Position numbers and translations under genes: made by a program
Source: Bugulina stolonifera
Taxonomy: Eukaryota > Bryozoa > Gymnolaemata > Cheilostomatida > Bugulidae
Assembly: GCA_935421135.1 (NCBI GenBank)
Contig: OW285193.1
Location: forward strand, 12,076,099 to 12,140,098
Length of the DNA: 64,000 nt
Reading direction: 5' to 3'
Notes under the pieces: generated by a model
Seen by the model: only the letters and a program-made list of their open reading frames with translations
Databases searched by the model: none
Told to the model about the DNA's origin: nothing
Part shown: in pieces, positions 50,201 to 63,696 of the stretch
Layout: each line of letters begins with the position of its first letter
How positions within the stretch are numbered: position 1 is the first letter of the stretch

Positions 50201-53200
50201 GACACAACTAAGATAAAGAAAGTAAAGTCTTACCTGAATGGTTCAGTGTTCCAGAACTGACCAATAACCTTCTCCAGGATTTCCACAGGTAGCATGTCCT
50301 CCATTCCACCTTCCAGGAAGGATTTAATAGCCTCCTCTTCCTCTGTGAACTCTACTTCTGCCTCCTCCTCGGCCTACATGATAATATTATGGGTCATATG
50401 AATAGAGCATATAGAGCTACTGTAATAGGTCACTGTGAGTACATGAACCGAGCATATAGATCACTGTAAGTAGATGTACTGTGTATATAGGCCACTGTAA
50501 GTACATGCACTAGACAACTGGTTTATATACCTGTGTTACTATACTATTGCTAAAATATTTGTTCGCATTTACATACACCATCATATTATCATATAGATAG
50601 TATACTTATTATGCATGTACATGTACATGTTATTGTAATGATGTGTAGCAATATAATATAATATGTTATGTTGTACATGTCATATTCTGTCCATTTATGC
50701 ATTTTTATAACCTCGTATAATAATAACAAGACCAATGATAAAACATATAATTATACATTGTTAGTTAGCTGTCCTTCGTTTTCCGAAGATGACCACCGTT
50801 ACCATAATTTTTTAACGTTTTTAGTACTTGGTTAGTAACTGAGCTAGTAAAGAGAACCATGAGGTAAGCAACTTGGTCAAAAACAATCTACTGTACATGA
50901 AAATTGTGCCATGCTGATGTACACAAACAAACACCATTTATGTGGCTAAGAGATCTACATGAACTAATTAATAGGTAAAATGATATTTCACTAAAACATC
51001 AAACACTATAACATTGATACCGGTTTTCCATACCCAAACATTTGAGAGCCTAAAGAGCTCTGCACCAACATTAGCATCATTAAATTTCTCTATCAATATA
51101 AGGGCATGGAAAACCAGTAAATGAGGCCTACAACTTATAATACTATTACTAACAACAACATTTCATTTGACCTCGCTATCTAACGACTCTAGTGGATCGT
51201 GAATGTCCTTCCATTTCACATCTCCATCATTAGAGAATATAAATTCCTGCAGATTTCATATGAATCACAGTGATATAACAAGATTATTTAGTGATCTAAA
51301 TTTTCATTCCACCGTTGAAAATGGAACTAATATTGCCCATATATGGTGCTGCAACTCGCCTAGTTCATCTTATGACATACAACATAGACTCTATATAGGC
51401 AGGTATACACACACTTATGTTTATGTAACATGTGAGTATAGTCAACAATAATAAACAATATACATTCACTAGGTTTCCATGACTGAACTGAGCTCATGCT
51501 AAAATGTGATTACTTCACTTATATGTCGGTAGGTGTACATAGATGGGGGTTTCTATAAGTGAGCTCGTTGATAAGACGATGTCATAGTACAATACCCTTG
51601 AGCAGCATGACCTCAGTTCAGTTATGGAAACTGAATAATAGCACTATTATGTGTACACAAAGATCAGTGACAACCACAGAAGTGACCAGGTGTTGGGTAC
51701 AGTCAGTGTGCAGACGAGTTTATTACCAAGTTAGAGAAAGCTGATCGGTTGTGGGTTAGTCTACTGCCACCCGCACTTCTGCTGCCCATAGACTGAGAGT
51801 CAGTCTCAAACATGAACTAAATTGAGGCAAATATTATGATACAGAATAGAAAGAAGATAGATTCGGAAAGGGTAGCTAAAATTGGAGTTATATAAATTGA
51901 TGGAGGAACCAAAAATGGATTAGTGTGGCTAAGGAAGGATACAAACATTAATGATAGAAAAGTAGGAAAGAATACAAAATAGTTAAATTTTAAATTGAGA
52001 GCGGTATCAGTAGTTGGCTATTGTACATGCATAATGTCTTTTGGTGTAACTTATATCGTAATAGAGTAAATTAACGGAGGAATATTATTAGCAAAACTTT
52101 TTCAGAGAGCACTGTTTGGAGAATGGAGTCCTTAAAACAGAACTATAATAAAGCAGATTAATTTAATAACTTCAGTACATAGATCAGTAAAAAGAAAACT
52201 TGATTGCATACCTCTTCCTTAACGTCTTCTTCGACCACCTCCTTCCCTTCCTTGCTAGTCTCAGCACCTTCCTCCTCTTCCTCTGCAGCCTTCTCTTCGA
52301 CATCAAGATCAGCCATTGTAAATGTCTTTTCAAACTCGTCCAATTCTTTATCTTCCCTAAAATTTAGAGTTGATCATGCTTTACGTGAGAGAAATTGCAT
52401 ACCGTTGCTATAGGCCCTATTTGTTATTCATATATTAATGATAACGACATGAAACCAGAATTTTGTACTCATGTGAAAACTATTTTAAATAGTGTAACGA
52501 ATATTAATCACAGGTCCAGCATCTGTTACAGAGATACGCATCTCTAAAACAATGTAAGCTGGATGATACTAACTGGTGACAAATCGATTACGAATAAATA
52601 TCTTACTCAGTGTCTTCAGGTGAATCCTTAAACTCTTCCTCCGCCTCGTAAAAAGGACCGGTCAGCTTCTTAGTTTTTTTCATCAACATTTCTTGTAACA
52701 GCTCTTCGAACTGAATGTGGAAGATTTTGTGTTTCTTGGCGAGTTGACGAGCATGCAGACTTTTGCCTGATCCCTTAGCTCCTAAGGCTAGAAGACGTAT
52801 GGCTGTAGGCTACAACATTACAAGTACATTTAGATCAGTAAGCTGTATTCTGCATATGGTGTGCAAGCTATGGAGATATTTTTTCAAGTACAATAAAGAG
52901 TTATGCCCTCTCCTTTAGTCTTCTTGCAGCTCTTCTGGAGAAGCTTAAACAGACTAAAATTTTTGTACACCCTACATTCGTACATTGTGCTAATATCAGC
53001 AAATCTATTAGAAATAGATATTTTGACAAAATAGTGTCTAAACTAAGAGGACAGCTTCAAATTATAGCTGCTCACTCTCTCGATTCAGTGGATCTACCTA
53101 TCAGTTTAGCCTAGTCAGAATAGAGTGAAATATCTACCTGTGGTGGCTTGTCTTTGTTCAGATACAGAGTCGGGTTCTCAAGGAACTTGGTTCTGTTGTC

Positions 53201-56200
53201 TTCATTAGAGAGATAGTAAACCTTCTCTCTGTACTTGGCAGAACATTCCGGGTTTCCTGGCCAGAGCACATTTTTCTCAGCAAGTGCAACGGGACAGAAA
53301 TGATTGAGATCACCGAGTGGTTTCTTCTTGTTCCTATTAGGATCACCTTCCTCCTGAATCAAAGAGTTAAACAACGAGGATTACACCACGATGCATTGCT
53401 GAGATGTAATCATCAACAAAAATATTTCCTCATCTGCTTTATTCCAACATGAACACACATACATTGTATACCCAAATAATTGTTTTAATGTTCCTATAAC
53501 AACTTTACTGATTTTGTATTTTAAGATAACATAATTTGCGAATCAGATAATTTAAAGACATTCCACCTTTTAAAACAGCTTTTGATGATTGTGTCAAGAT
53601 GTAGTTAAGATGCATGCATGCATGTCTAAATGTTAATAACACAACGGCTGAACATATAATACATTGTAGATGTTACAAATAATCATTTTGGAATATTCTT
53701 TTAATCTGCAAAAATATTTTCCATGCTGTGGAGTAGCAGAGCCAGGTGAAGGGAAACTAATAGAATGATAGACTCAACATGGTAAATAATATGAACGCTG
53801 CGGTGATGAATACTGTTGCATGTATATTTTGACATTGCGTATTTACTGCCTATATATAATATACATTTGCACAAATATTAGATAAGTTTGTATGTATACA
53901 TCGGTGTGCACCCAACTATGTACATACACAATGCACATGTTTGCCAATGTTCAGCCTAAACATGACGAGTACATTATGTACATGTATGTGGGCACAGTGA
54001 TGACTGTATGTTGTGCTACTGTTTGTATACATGTGTGGGTACAGTGCAGACGGGTGCTGCACAACAATCATGACCTGAAAACCATATGCTCACCTTTTTG
54101 CTATCAAACCTTAAACGGGCCTCAAAGTCCTTTAGAGTTAATAAGAATATAATGTTAGTCTTTTTTGCATGCAAAACAAATTGTATTACTATTCACGTAG
54201 AGCCCCAAGCTTTGCTAGCTTCTTCAAATGTACTAAAGAATACAAAATTTCCATTTATGACAATCGAAAATTTCATTCTCGAATTGAAGTTTTCACATAA
54301 TAAGTGCTACGATTGAAAAGTTTCAAATAAAAGCTACTTTGATAGGATGATGTAGAATAAATAGATCCACACGTGTACACAATCAATCACTAATGTTTTC
54401 AAACACCGTTTTTAAGGGCTAGAAACCCAGAATAGATATGAACATGCAGTAAAATTGAAGAATATTTCTCAGTAAAATTGTTGATACCAGGGTGGAAAAA
54501 ATCCAGCTCAGAGAAATATAATAGTATGAAGAGGGAGGCAGAAAATAGAGAATTTTGGAGAGAAGCAGAATGAGGGACCTGCCCTAGGGCAGAATACACA
54601 CGGAGAGACTCCGAGATCTATTTGAAATAAACATAGCTACTTTTTTTCAAATTGCTGCATACAAATTTAAGATGTATTTTTAAACCTCCTAATAAATTCA
54701 AGAGTAGAAATAGATTGTATAACTTGGCACTGACCTCTTCTTCCTCTTCCTCGGCCTCTTCTCCATTCTGTTCATTGTCAGCAGCAATATCTTCATCCTC
54801 TTCGTCCAAGTCCATGCCAGTATACTCCCACCCAGCATACTCAAACTTCTCTGTAGACATAAATGATGACATTACTATTATTGCACGTCTATATAACGTT
54901 ACAGTGTAACAGCGCATGGATTTCATCCAAACTCAACAATAATTACACCTTCACCAATTATTTGAATTTTATTCTGAAATACTTCTATTTTATCATCTGA
55001 TTTAATATTATTCAGCGTTATCTTATAAAACAAAGATTAGCATACTTTCGATCTTATCGATGGCTTGTTTGAAAACAATGTCGACATTGGCTTCATTGAT
55101 GTCTATCTGAATAGGTTCTATGACACCAGTGCTGGAGAACACGCCCTCGATGTTAGGATGCTCTCGGTCCCATTCTTTCCTCTTCTCTCGTGCAGATTCC
55201 AGCTCTGGTCCTTCATTGGGCAGTTCCACCTATGAGGATATAAGATAGTCAGCCCACGGCCCAAAAGATATTCAATGTGAGAAGAATGTTCAAATACCTA
55301 TGCCTACTGTGATGACGACATGATATCATCTAGCAGTGTCTAACTTAACTCTGATTTACATGTGCATGGAGCAGAACAAAATTTGTCGAGGAATATAAGA
55401 TGTGGTATATGGGAACAGTGAGAATATCTACCTGCACAGTTTCGCCAGCTGTGACCATCTCAGTAGAGCTGGCAGCACCTGTAAGTGGTGTGTCACTGAC
55501 AGTAGCAGAGCCACCATCACCTCCATCACCAACATCTGCAATCTCTTCTGCAGGAGGAGCGGTTGTTGGCTGACTGGAGTTATCAGTAACATCATTACCA
55601 CTACCATCTGCAGTAGTTTGACCTACACAGTAATATTATTATATTAGTATATCAATATTGTGAGCTTACATCTCTTGCAGATATACTGCCTTAAACGGCG
55701 CAACTGTTATATTTTGAATACAAATACTTGTACATGTATATACTAGATACATATAATTTAAATTATTTAGACAATTACTACTTCCTTGTCAACCATTGGT
55801 CAGTATCTTGGCCTGTTGTTAATAGACTGGTTGACAAGAAAAAGGAATACTTTGTGAGAGTTAAGATAACAAAATAATATAGTTTACACGTTGATTGACT
55901 ACAACTAACACGACATCCTTGATATGTTTAAAACATAGCAAAATGAAAGTCAAGCAAGCTGACCAAAAGATAAAACTACAAATATATCATGATGTATTAA
56001 AGTTGGAAGGAAACAATGGGAAGAGGTTGACAGATAAGCATACATCAAGGTTCAAAACTGATGGAATGAGACACAATGACAACAATTAGTGTAATACATG
56101 CACAAAACATGTAAAGTAGCACCACCTTCAGGTTCTGCATCATCCTGAACAACTATAGAAGGGGTATCGGCTGTGGGCCCTGCCTCGCTCTCATCCGCAG

Positions 56201-59200
56201 TAGCACCAGCGCTATCCTCTACTGCAGGGGTATCAGCTACCTCCCCTTCTGCATCAGTAGTAGCTAAAGGTGTAACCCCTTCCATAGCTGACTCTAAGCA
56301 CAGCAACAACATATAGTGAAGTAGTAGCAGCAAATTATAAAGTGACAGGAGGTACAGCACACACATGCAAAAAATAATTGAAAAGTGAAGTGTATCTAGA
56401 ACAGACACTTATAACAATAGTTTCAGAGTTGTCTTTCCATTATCTCCTTTAGAGCAAAGAGAAGACAACTTTGAGACTATAACACAGATGATTGGACAAG
56501 ATAAATAATAACCACAAAAAGCTGAAAATAATTAAAAATAAATTGGTGAGTATTTGCATTTTAAACAGGAACGATGCCATTTAGGCTGGTGAAATAGTGG
56601 GACTAGTCAGAGCTGGGTCCAAGTGATAGATTTGAATTGACAAGTCAAGTCAAGTCACAAGTCGACTTGATTTGGACTTACCAACATGTTGACTTTGACT
56701 TGCACATCAATGTGACTTGACATGACTTGGAAACATGAATGACTTGTGACTTTGACTTGGTTTCTACGAAGTCAATATGGAGGATAAAAATTTTTTGCAG
56801 TCTAAACCGTAGTGCCAATATTACTACACATATAGGCTAGCTGCCATAAATGTATAACAATATACACGCCATGCTACACCTTGGCATAGTTTTTCATGCG
56901 TTGGAATGTCTACTAAAACAAAAAAGTGATGTTTTGGAAACTGTAAAATGTTTGAAGTTGTCTCCCACTTGACTTGCATCTCGACTTGCAAGTATGACTT
57001 GTGACTTGCATGACGGCTGACTTGACTTGAGGCAGCACCGACTTAGACTTGACTTGCCTTCAAAATTTTAGAAATGATTTGATTTATTGACTTGCAAGTC
57101 GACTTGGACCCAACTCTGGGACTAGTACACTTCAAAGAAAACAAAGAGACAATCTGACAGTGAGGAGTTGTCTACATATCTAACCTCCAGCTGTATTCTC
57201 CTCAGTCTCTGCTTGTGCTGCAAGTTCACTCTCAGGTATTATACCATAGATCTCTCTGTCTACCTCCACTGGATCCTCCCCAGCCTCGATACGTCTTTCT
57301 CTTTCGTCTGCCTTCCTCTTCTTTTCTGCCTCTTCTGCTAGCCTCTGCTCCTCTTCTGCCCTTCTCCTAGAAGTAGGGGATGGATAGAACTTTTATTACA
57401 CATTCCTATACTAATTTATTGCTGTGCCAAAAGTTTTGAGTACATCTGAGTTATTCTGCCACCAAGGAGGAATTGCACTCACTAAGAGTGCTATGCCAGC
57501 TGTACATGGGAAATTATTAAAATATTTTAAATAAATAAGTTATTAGGAAGTATTTAAATGTAAACGCTGTACATTGCATAGAAATCACATATGTCATTTA
57601 ATGAAAACCACATAATATCAGGGTTAAATTACCAAACTTGGATGATTAAGAGAGGGCAACTCCAAAAATAATAAATATAGGAAATATAAAATTTAAGAAA
57701 ATTATATTAGATGGAGACAAACTGCATGTTCATACTAGAAGTACGACTACTGCACTGAGGAGTACGAAACAATGCAGTATATAAATGGTGGCATAAAATA
57801 ATATATGGGGAGGGAGAAGGAAATATTCATATGTGTGTGAAGTAGTGAGTGTAAGGAGTATGAGCAGTGGGTGACAGTCAGTAACCAGGTGAAGGAAATA
57901 CTGAGTCACTGCATTACCCACCCTTTTCGTTCCTCATCATCATTACACATTGATAAATTCCAAGATCTAAAAGTTAGTAGTTTGACCAAGGTGCAAATAC
58001 TTGTACAAAAGGATAAAATTGGACAATGTGTTATCAACTACACTTAAGTCGTTTACATAGTCCACAGCTGTTTGTCATCCAGAACAGGGTGGTGTTGTAA
58101 ATTAACCTCTACTAGGAAAATACTTTGATCAAACTTATAATTCTGTTTATGGTAAAAAATCTCAGATTGTGTGAGTTGCTAATATAAGATATAGACAATA
58201 AAATTTACCAAATTAAACCCAAAGGATAAAGCTAAGAAAGAATAAGATCAGAAGGCAAGATCTGTCTAAAATGAGTAAAATCTAAATCAAAAACTCTCAT
58301 CTATAAAGTTGACTCGTACTAGTGTGAATTTATTACACAAACATTGTAAAGTTCATGGAGTCACCTAAAAATAGCAAATAGAATAAATCAAGAATGGGGA
58401 AAAACCTTCCTACACTAAATGGTGACTTAACGTCAGGGAAAACAAGTACATGCAGTAATGGGTTAATGTCTACTAGAAATGTGTTAGTTCACCCCTTTTA
58501 TACATGTGTATGTACTTAGTATTCTGATAATAATATAAATGTATGTACCTGAGCTCTTCCTGCTGTAGCCTGAGTGCCTCGGCTTCTTTGAATAGCCTGT
58601 CTGAGATTTCCTGATCTACTTGCTCTCTGTTGAGTGAGTACCATCTCTTCAACAGCATTACGCCTGGATGCAAAAGAAACGCTAGCAGATGTAGATCATA
58701 ACGACATAGATATGTTTTATTTGTACTGCAGACATGACAATAGATATACTAGAATCCCATAGACATCAATGCATATTGTTGTCACCTGGGTTTGTATTAA
58801 ATACCCTCACTCACCTCCTTCGGAATTGTCCTTGAGAAATATGGCATCATCAGGTAGCAGATTCTTCTCGCCCATCATTGCCCACTGCTCTCTAGTTTGC
58901 GGGAAGTTGTCTAATATCCACCCACCATAACTACAAAGTATCAAAATATAATAATGCTAACATACGCTAGAGATTAAATAAGTCAGCATTTTAACAAGAA
59001 ATGTTTAATTCAATGACCAGAAAATATTCAAATGATGTAAAGTTAAAGTAGAGAGCAAGAATAACTGATGTCTACTACATGTAACTACTATGCACTACTA
59101 ACAAAGCAATCGTCTTATAATAACTATAAGTAAATAATAATTTATTGTGATTGCTGAAACTACCTATCATAAAATGCTACTAGTATATAATTATAGAACG

Positions 59201-62200
59201 TATTAGTTTTAAATTTCAAAATAAAGTGAATAAATACATAAATGAATTGAAATTCTACTAATCGGAACAGAACAGAGAAAATATTAACTGAACAAAAAAC
59301 AGAGTCAATAATCTTACATTTTCTTAACACTGCCATTATAAAACTTGGCATGTTCCAAATTCCTTAGAAGATATTAATAATTATGAACACATGAATTGCA
59401 AAAGCAGAAACAACGCATTAGAAATTCAGACACAATAATGCTCGAAGTGTGTTAAAAGTAGACATGACTGAAGCACAAAAGATACGTCAAACAACTAAGT
59501 GGCAGTGCCATATACTTGCTAGTTATGAGATGAACCAATCAGTAAAGAAATAAAGAGTAGGCATGGCTTACCGTGGTCCATCTGGAGTTTTTAAAGCAAC
59601 CGCCTCTTCCACTTCTTTGATAGCCGCTTCTACTAAATCCACGATAACCTGCAGAAGCCAAATCCACATTTCCATACCTGGTATTTGTTTATGGGCTGGG
59701 TATTGGAATAATCTACACTAAATTGTTCATACAGTACAAGTAATAAAAATACTGTAGATTAAGCCCAATTACAGTAAAATATGTGATAATGGTTAGAAAG
59801 AGAAGAAGTAACATGTGGTGGCAAAACATAGTGTTTGAACAAATAAAACAGGCTACTTCGAACACTGACCTCTGCGGCCAGGTTAATTGGTTGTTTCTCT
59901 GCGAGCTTGATGGCATTTTCCACAATAGCTTTGACTTCCTCGTGAGTTTCGTCTACGTGAATTTCTGGTGGAGGTGGGGTCGGCTGTGGAGTCTCCTCTA
60001 TAAGAAAATAAATTTATACAATTTAATAGGTCAGCTACAGACAACATGTTAAAATCATTTAAAATTGCATCAACTAATTTTGGCTTGTGCAGTTCGAATA
60101 TGGACAGCAAACCATGTGGTCACAACAATGAGAAGGTAGAACACATTATAGCCTAAGCTGTCAAAATTAGCTAGTCAACGATGCAGAGCTATCGCTAAGA
60201 CAGAGCTAAAAACTAGAACATAATTTATAATTATTCTAAGACAATTATAGACAGCATAGAATTTGATCCATATTTGTAAGAATTAGACATTGAACAGGTA
60301 TACAGATATTGCGTTACATATGCAAGCATGATGGTAGATAAAGATTAATAGAATTCTATATAATATTATTACACCAAGTTCACAAAATAAAGAGAAATAG
60401 TCTAGAAACAAATACTCGTAGAGGAAGAAAGCGATGAATAGGAGGATGACGCAAGGTCATAGAGACAAAGCGAACATGCAGAAGGATATAATACAATACT
60501 TTAAAATACACAAAACATCAAAAGCAGCGGAATATGGATAGAAACTTCACTTGGCACTTGCCTCTATCATCAACAAACTGCACAGCTTTCTTTACTCCTG
60601 TTAAATTTTACAATTAGCTACATGTACAGTGCATTCACATTGCAGGGAGAGATGTTAAAACAGGGACAACAGAACCTAAGTCAGTGGATGTGATGGGTGG
60701 CTTTACCAATATCATTGTTATAAACATAAATGGTGATAGGGGAAACATGTACAATACGCCTAGTGCTTACATAGATCTTGTGACATTACTGGCCCAGCGC
60801 ATGGCTCAATTGTACAGTGAGGGTGAAATAATATGGATTTAGGTTCAAATCTGGTGGATAGCACGAGATAGTCATAACGATATCATGTAATGAGCAACCA
60901 ATGCATTATATCACAAACAAACCTGGTGGTTTCTGATCTTCTGCACCGTCTTCCTTTTCTCCTTCCTCGCCTTCTGTCTCATCTTCCTCTTTTTTCGCCT
61001 CACCTTCGGCTGCGGCTTCACCTTCTGCTTCACCTTGACCCTCAGTATCAACATCTGCTTCTGTTGCACCCTCATCTCCTTCTGTAGTTTTTTCTACTTC
61101 TGCATAATACAACCAATGCTCCAGCTGTCAGGCATAGCTGAGGTTTCAACCCCACATGAGAATGTATTATGTAGCTGTAACTGTGACCTATGTTTACACA
61201 CTAGTGTTACAAACTTTTGAGTCGAGTTTCTTCATCAAACTTACCGGCTGTTGGGTCTGCTGCCTCTCCATCTTCTCCCTCTCCAGCCTCTGCTGCTGCC
61301 AGAGCTGCAGCCTCCTTTTCAGCAGCTTCCCTGGCTTGCCTCTCTGCCTCTTCTGCTGCAAGCCTCTCTACATTTGCAACAGACGAAAATATTAGACAAT
61401 TCAGACCATCTTTTATAATCACTTCCACTATTTCAATAAACATGGAGGAAACAGAGGTGATTCATAAAATAGGATAAGCGTTGTAAATAACCATTTTCAC
61501 GAGTTTATTAATCGATTACCAGCTTCAATTCTTGCTGCCTCGGCAGCTGCATCTTGGGCATCTTTGATCTTCTTCTTCACCTGTTCAATGGCCGTCTCGG
61601 TGGCCTCTTGCCTGATAGTCTCGATGTATTTAGCCTTCTCTTCAGCAAGCTTAGGATTGAGTTTGGCATGTACATCTACTACTTTAGCACCATATCTATT
61701 GAACAAATTAAAAAACATTTATTTAGTACATGAATGATTGATCATTAGTCAATTCACAAAGCATGCACTTGTAGTAGATATTGGAGTTGCTCATGCCTGA
61801 TAGTCTGATTAAGACTAAAGGGAATGACTCAACATATTACCGAATAGGATAGTATTAGAACACTGACCTATCCGCAAGTAGAGTACTTAATGTTGAAGTC
61901 CCAGAATGTGGAGGTCCCAGCACAGCAAACTTTGCAGGTGGCCTTGGTTGTGGTGGTAATAAGTAAGGGCGGGGATTCTTCAAGAACTTTGCAAATGCCT
62001 CCGGAGTAGACATCAGATACAGTTTGTCGAGAAATCTGTAACAAAATAATACATCCATTGAAGGAAATAACATCCAACCAGATTATTTAAAAAAACATTT
62101 GATCTACATGACTGTTTATTATAGTCACGGAAAACAAATTCCATTGGACTGAAAAACTATGTAAACTTACCCGCATGCAAATTCTGACCTTCCGGGTACA

Positions 62201-63696
62201 AGCATACCTTCCTGCAATGCAACGGGACAATATCTCAACCACCGACTTCTTCTCCATCTGAATCTTGGAGCAACCTGCAATATAACAACACAAATTACTT
62301 GACCTGGATCCAGAGGTGCTGTCATGGACAGGCAGTTTATTCCAGCAAAAAGAACTTTGTATAGTGAGTTAAGTATGATGTAATAGCGTATTGCATAGTA
62401 ATTAGCTTACCATATTCTTTGGTGCAAGATTCCTCATGAGCTCATCAGTTTCTGTATCTTCCACCACTTCCTCTTCCTCCACATCAGCCAATCGAATTGG
62501 AACAGCAGCTGGTCGAATGTTGAAACAATTCAACTTAGACAGGACTTGCTGTTAAAAATATGTACAAGTACAACATTGTAACAAAGCGCATTGAAATGAG
62601 CAAAATTGTTGTTGGGCACTCCATACAAAAAAAAATTGGTTATATAGCCAATCAAAAGAATCATAGACATTTCTAAGGCAAAGATCAACCACTTGTTAGC
62701 ACATACTGACAAATAACTTTGACACTGACTATCGCACCTCCTAGAGACTATAAATGCATATCCACGTATGACAAACCTTTTCTAGCACAGCCACAGGTTG
62801 ATTACCATCCAGCTCAACCAAGTATTGTTGGTTGTGGTCAGCCATGTAGTCCTCTAAGATCCTTAACATAGCACTGCGATAATGTTCAACATTACTAACA
62901 ACCTGGTCGGGTAAATCTTCTGGTCTCACTAGCAGACGGCTGACGGTCTCAGGGGGCAGAGTTACTGATTGGTCTCCGCCTCCTTCCTACAAATGTCCCT
63001 CCAATGATTATATGCAAATACTAGTGCAATAGAACAACAGGAAACTCTGTTTATAAGGACGGAGATTAAAGATCAGTCAAAGAAGGCAAGGCAAGAAAGG
63101 CAACATCGATTAAAAGAACGTTCATGAGTTAAAAACTAATAGTGTTCTCTAGATCTGTGAGATTGAAGCTTTAAAATAGAGTGGGATCCATAAACTATAA
63201 AATGTACCTCTTCCTCTTCTTCTTCTGCTTCTTCCTCTTCCTCCTCTTCTTCATCAGTCTCAGGTTTTGGCTTTGGCTCTGGTTTGTCAGGGTTGTATAC
63301 CTCCATGGTATAAATCTCTCCAGTGAGCGGGTCTACTCTCTGTCCAATACGACGCTTTTCCAAATCAGTGTCTGGCACCTGTAACATGGAACATAGCATA
63401 ATGCAGGCATCTAGTGTTTTTTCAATTAAGTAATAGCATGGTCTAATTAAATAAAAAACCTCCACTGTGCGGATGTATAACTTGTATCCTTACATCCTAT
63501 CATGTAAAATATACATTTCAGCTTTGACGTTCTATTTCCTTAGTATAGTTTAGTTAAATGCCAAACGTACCTTCACATGTATGATGAAATCTGGTTTGAG
63601 CTTGAAGTTCTTGATGTGTTCTAATTGATCCTTTATAGTCATATAGTCTTCATTTAAGGAAGGCAAACCATCCATAACATAGCCATGGTGAGCCAC
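44295..63696 (-). CDS. AK9: Adenylate kinase 9, multi-domain NMP kinase (5' partial, 1975 residues visible)
   Basis: Exons, all in phase: 63696-63571, 63378-63208, 62986-62777, 62548-62411, 62274-62171, 62035-61868, 61695-61520, 61367-61245, 61099-60923, 60597-60562, 59997-59870, 59648-59572, 58930-58815, 58663-58549, 57366-57185, 56293-56126, 55622-55432, 55229-55046, 54850-54735, 54129-54094, 53353-53138, 52809-52607, 52356-52212, 51246-51172, 50373-50234, 49921-49751, 49614-49452, 49296-49222, 48884-48549, 48286-48073, 47735-47534, 47341-47195, 46799-46607, 46418-46238, 45825-45618, 45322-45221, 44942-44725, 44491-44295. AK9 interconverts nucleoside mono- and diphosphates and is linked to cilia and sperm. 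It shows the end of kinase 1 (MDGLPS), P-loops LGPPHSGTST, LGAKGSGKS and VGPPKSGKTT, partner motifs ILDNFPQT, ILEGFPRT and ILDGFPMN, and five CPV...G modules. Glu-rich insertions interrupt kinases 2 and 3. The 5' end lies beyond 64000. Confidence 0.92.
47195..48286 (-). other. AK9: AK9 fourth kinase core, compact and intact P-loop
   Basis: Three exons encode the CPV-module end, the P-loop GPPKSGKTT and the YILDGFPMN motif. Spacing from the P-loop to DGFP is about 70 residues, close to a normal adenylate kinase, with no acidic insertion. The Arg usual after DGFP is Met here. Confidence 0.75.
49222..52809 (-). other. AK9: AK9 third kinase core with acidic insertions
   Basis: The P-loop LGAKGSGKS (52809-52607 exon) is followed by Glu-rich exons at 52356-52212 and 50373-50234, then FILEGFPRTPDEV (49921-49751). 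The P-loop Lys and the FPR Arg are both present, so this is the best candidate for an active centre among those visible. A basic coiled coil and a poly-Glu exon follow. Confidence 0.7.
56608..57118. mobile_element. hAT-type MITE with perfect 8-bp target duplication
   Basis: The ends CAGAGCTGGGTCCAAGT and ACTTGGACCCAACTCTG are inverted repeats. The 8-mer GGACTAGT is present directly outside both ends (56600-56607 and 57119-57126), the hallmark of hAT transposition. The inner sub-terminal regions are crowded with TGACTTG and its inverse CAAGTCA, likely transposase-binding repeats. The element is 511 bp with no transposase, in an AK9 intron. Confidence 0.93.
57426..58548. other. Long AK9 intron, nothing recognised
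   Basis: Most of the intron between exons 58663-58549 and 57366-57185. It is AT-rich, with an unsupported 63-codon open frame at 57730-57921. No repeat array or element ends are seen. Confidence 0.55.
58815..62274 (-). other. AK9: AK9 second kinase core with degenerate P-loop
   Basis: The segment runs CPV module (YCPVALQEGMLVPG), helical FLDKLYLMSTPEAF, P-loop-like VLGPPHSGTST, then about 240 residues with Ala/Glu-rich exons, then WILDNFPQT. The P-loop Lys of GxxxxGK[ST] is Thr, and the DGFPR Arg is Gln. This domain is predicted to be a weak or inactive kinase. Confidence 0.75.
60562..60597 (-). other. AK9: 36-nt optional AK9 micro-exon with a GC donor
   Basis: A CAG acceptor precedes 12 in-frame codons (VKKAVQFVDDR), then GCAAGT, a non-canonical GC donor. 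The neighbouring exons (61099-60923 and 59997-59870) join in the same frame with or without it, so it can act as a cassette. Confidence 0.55.
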
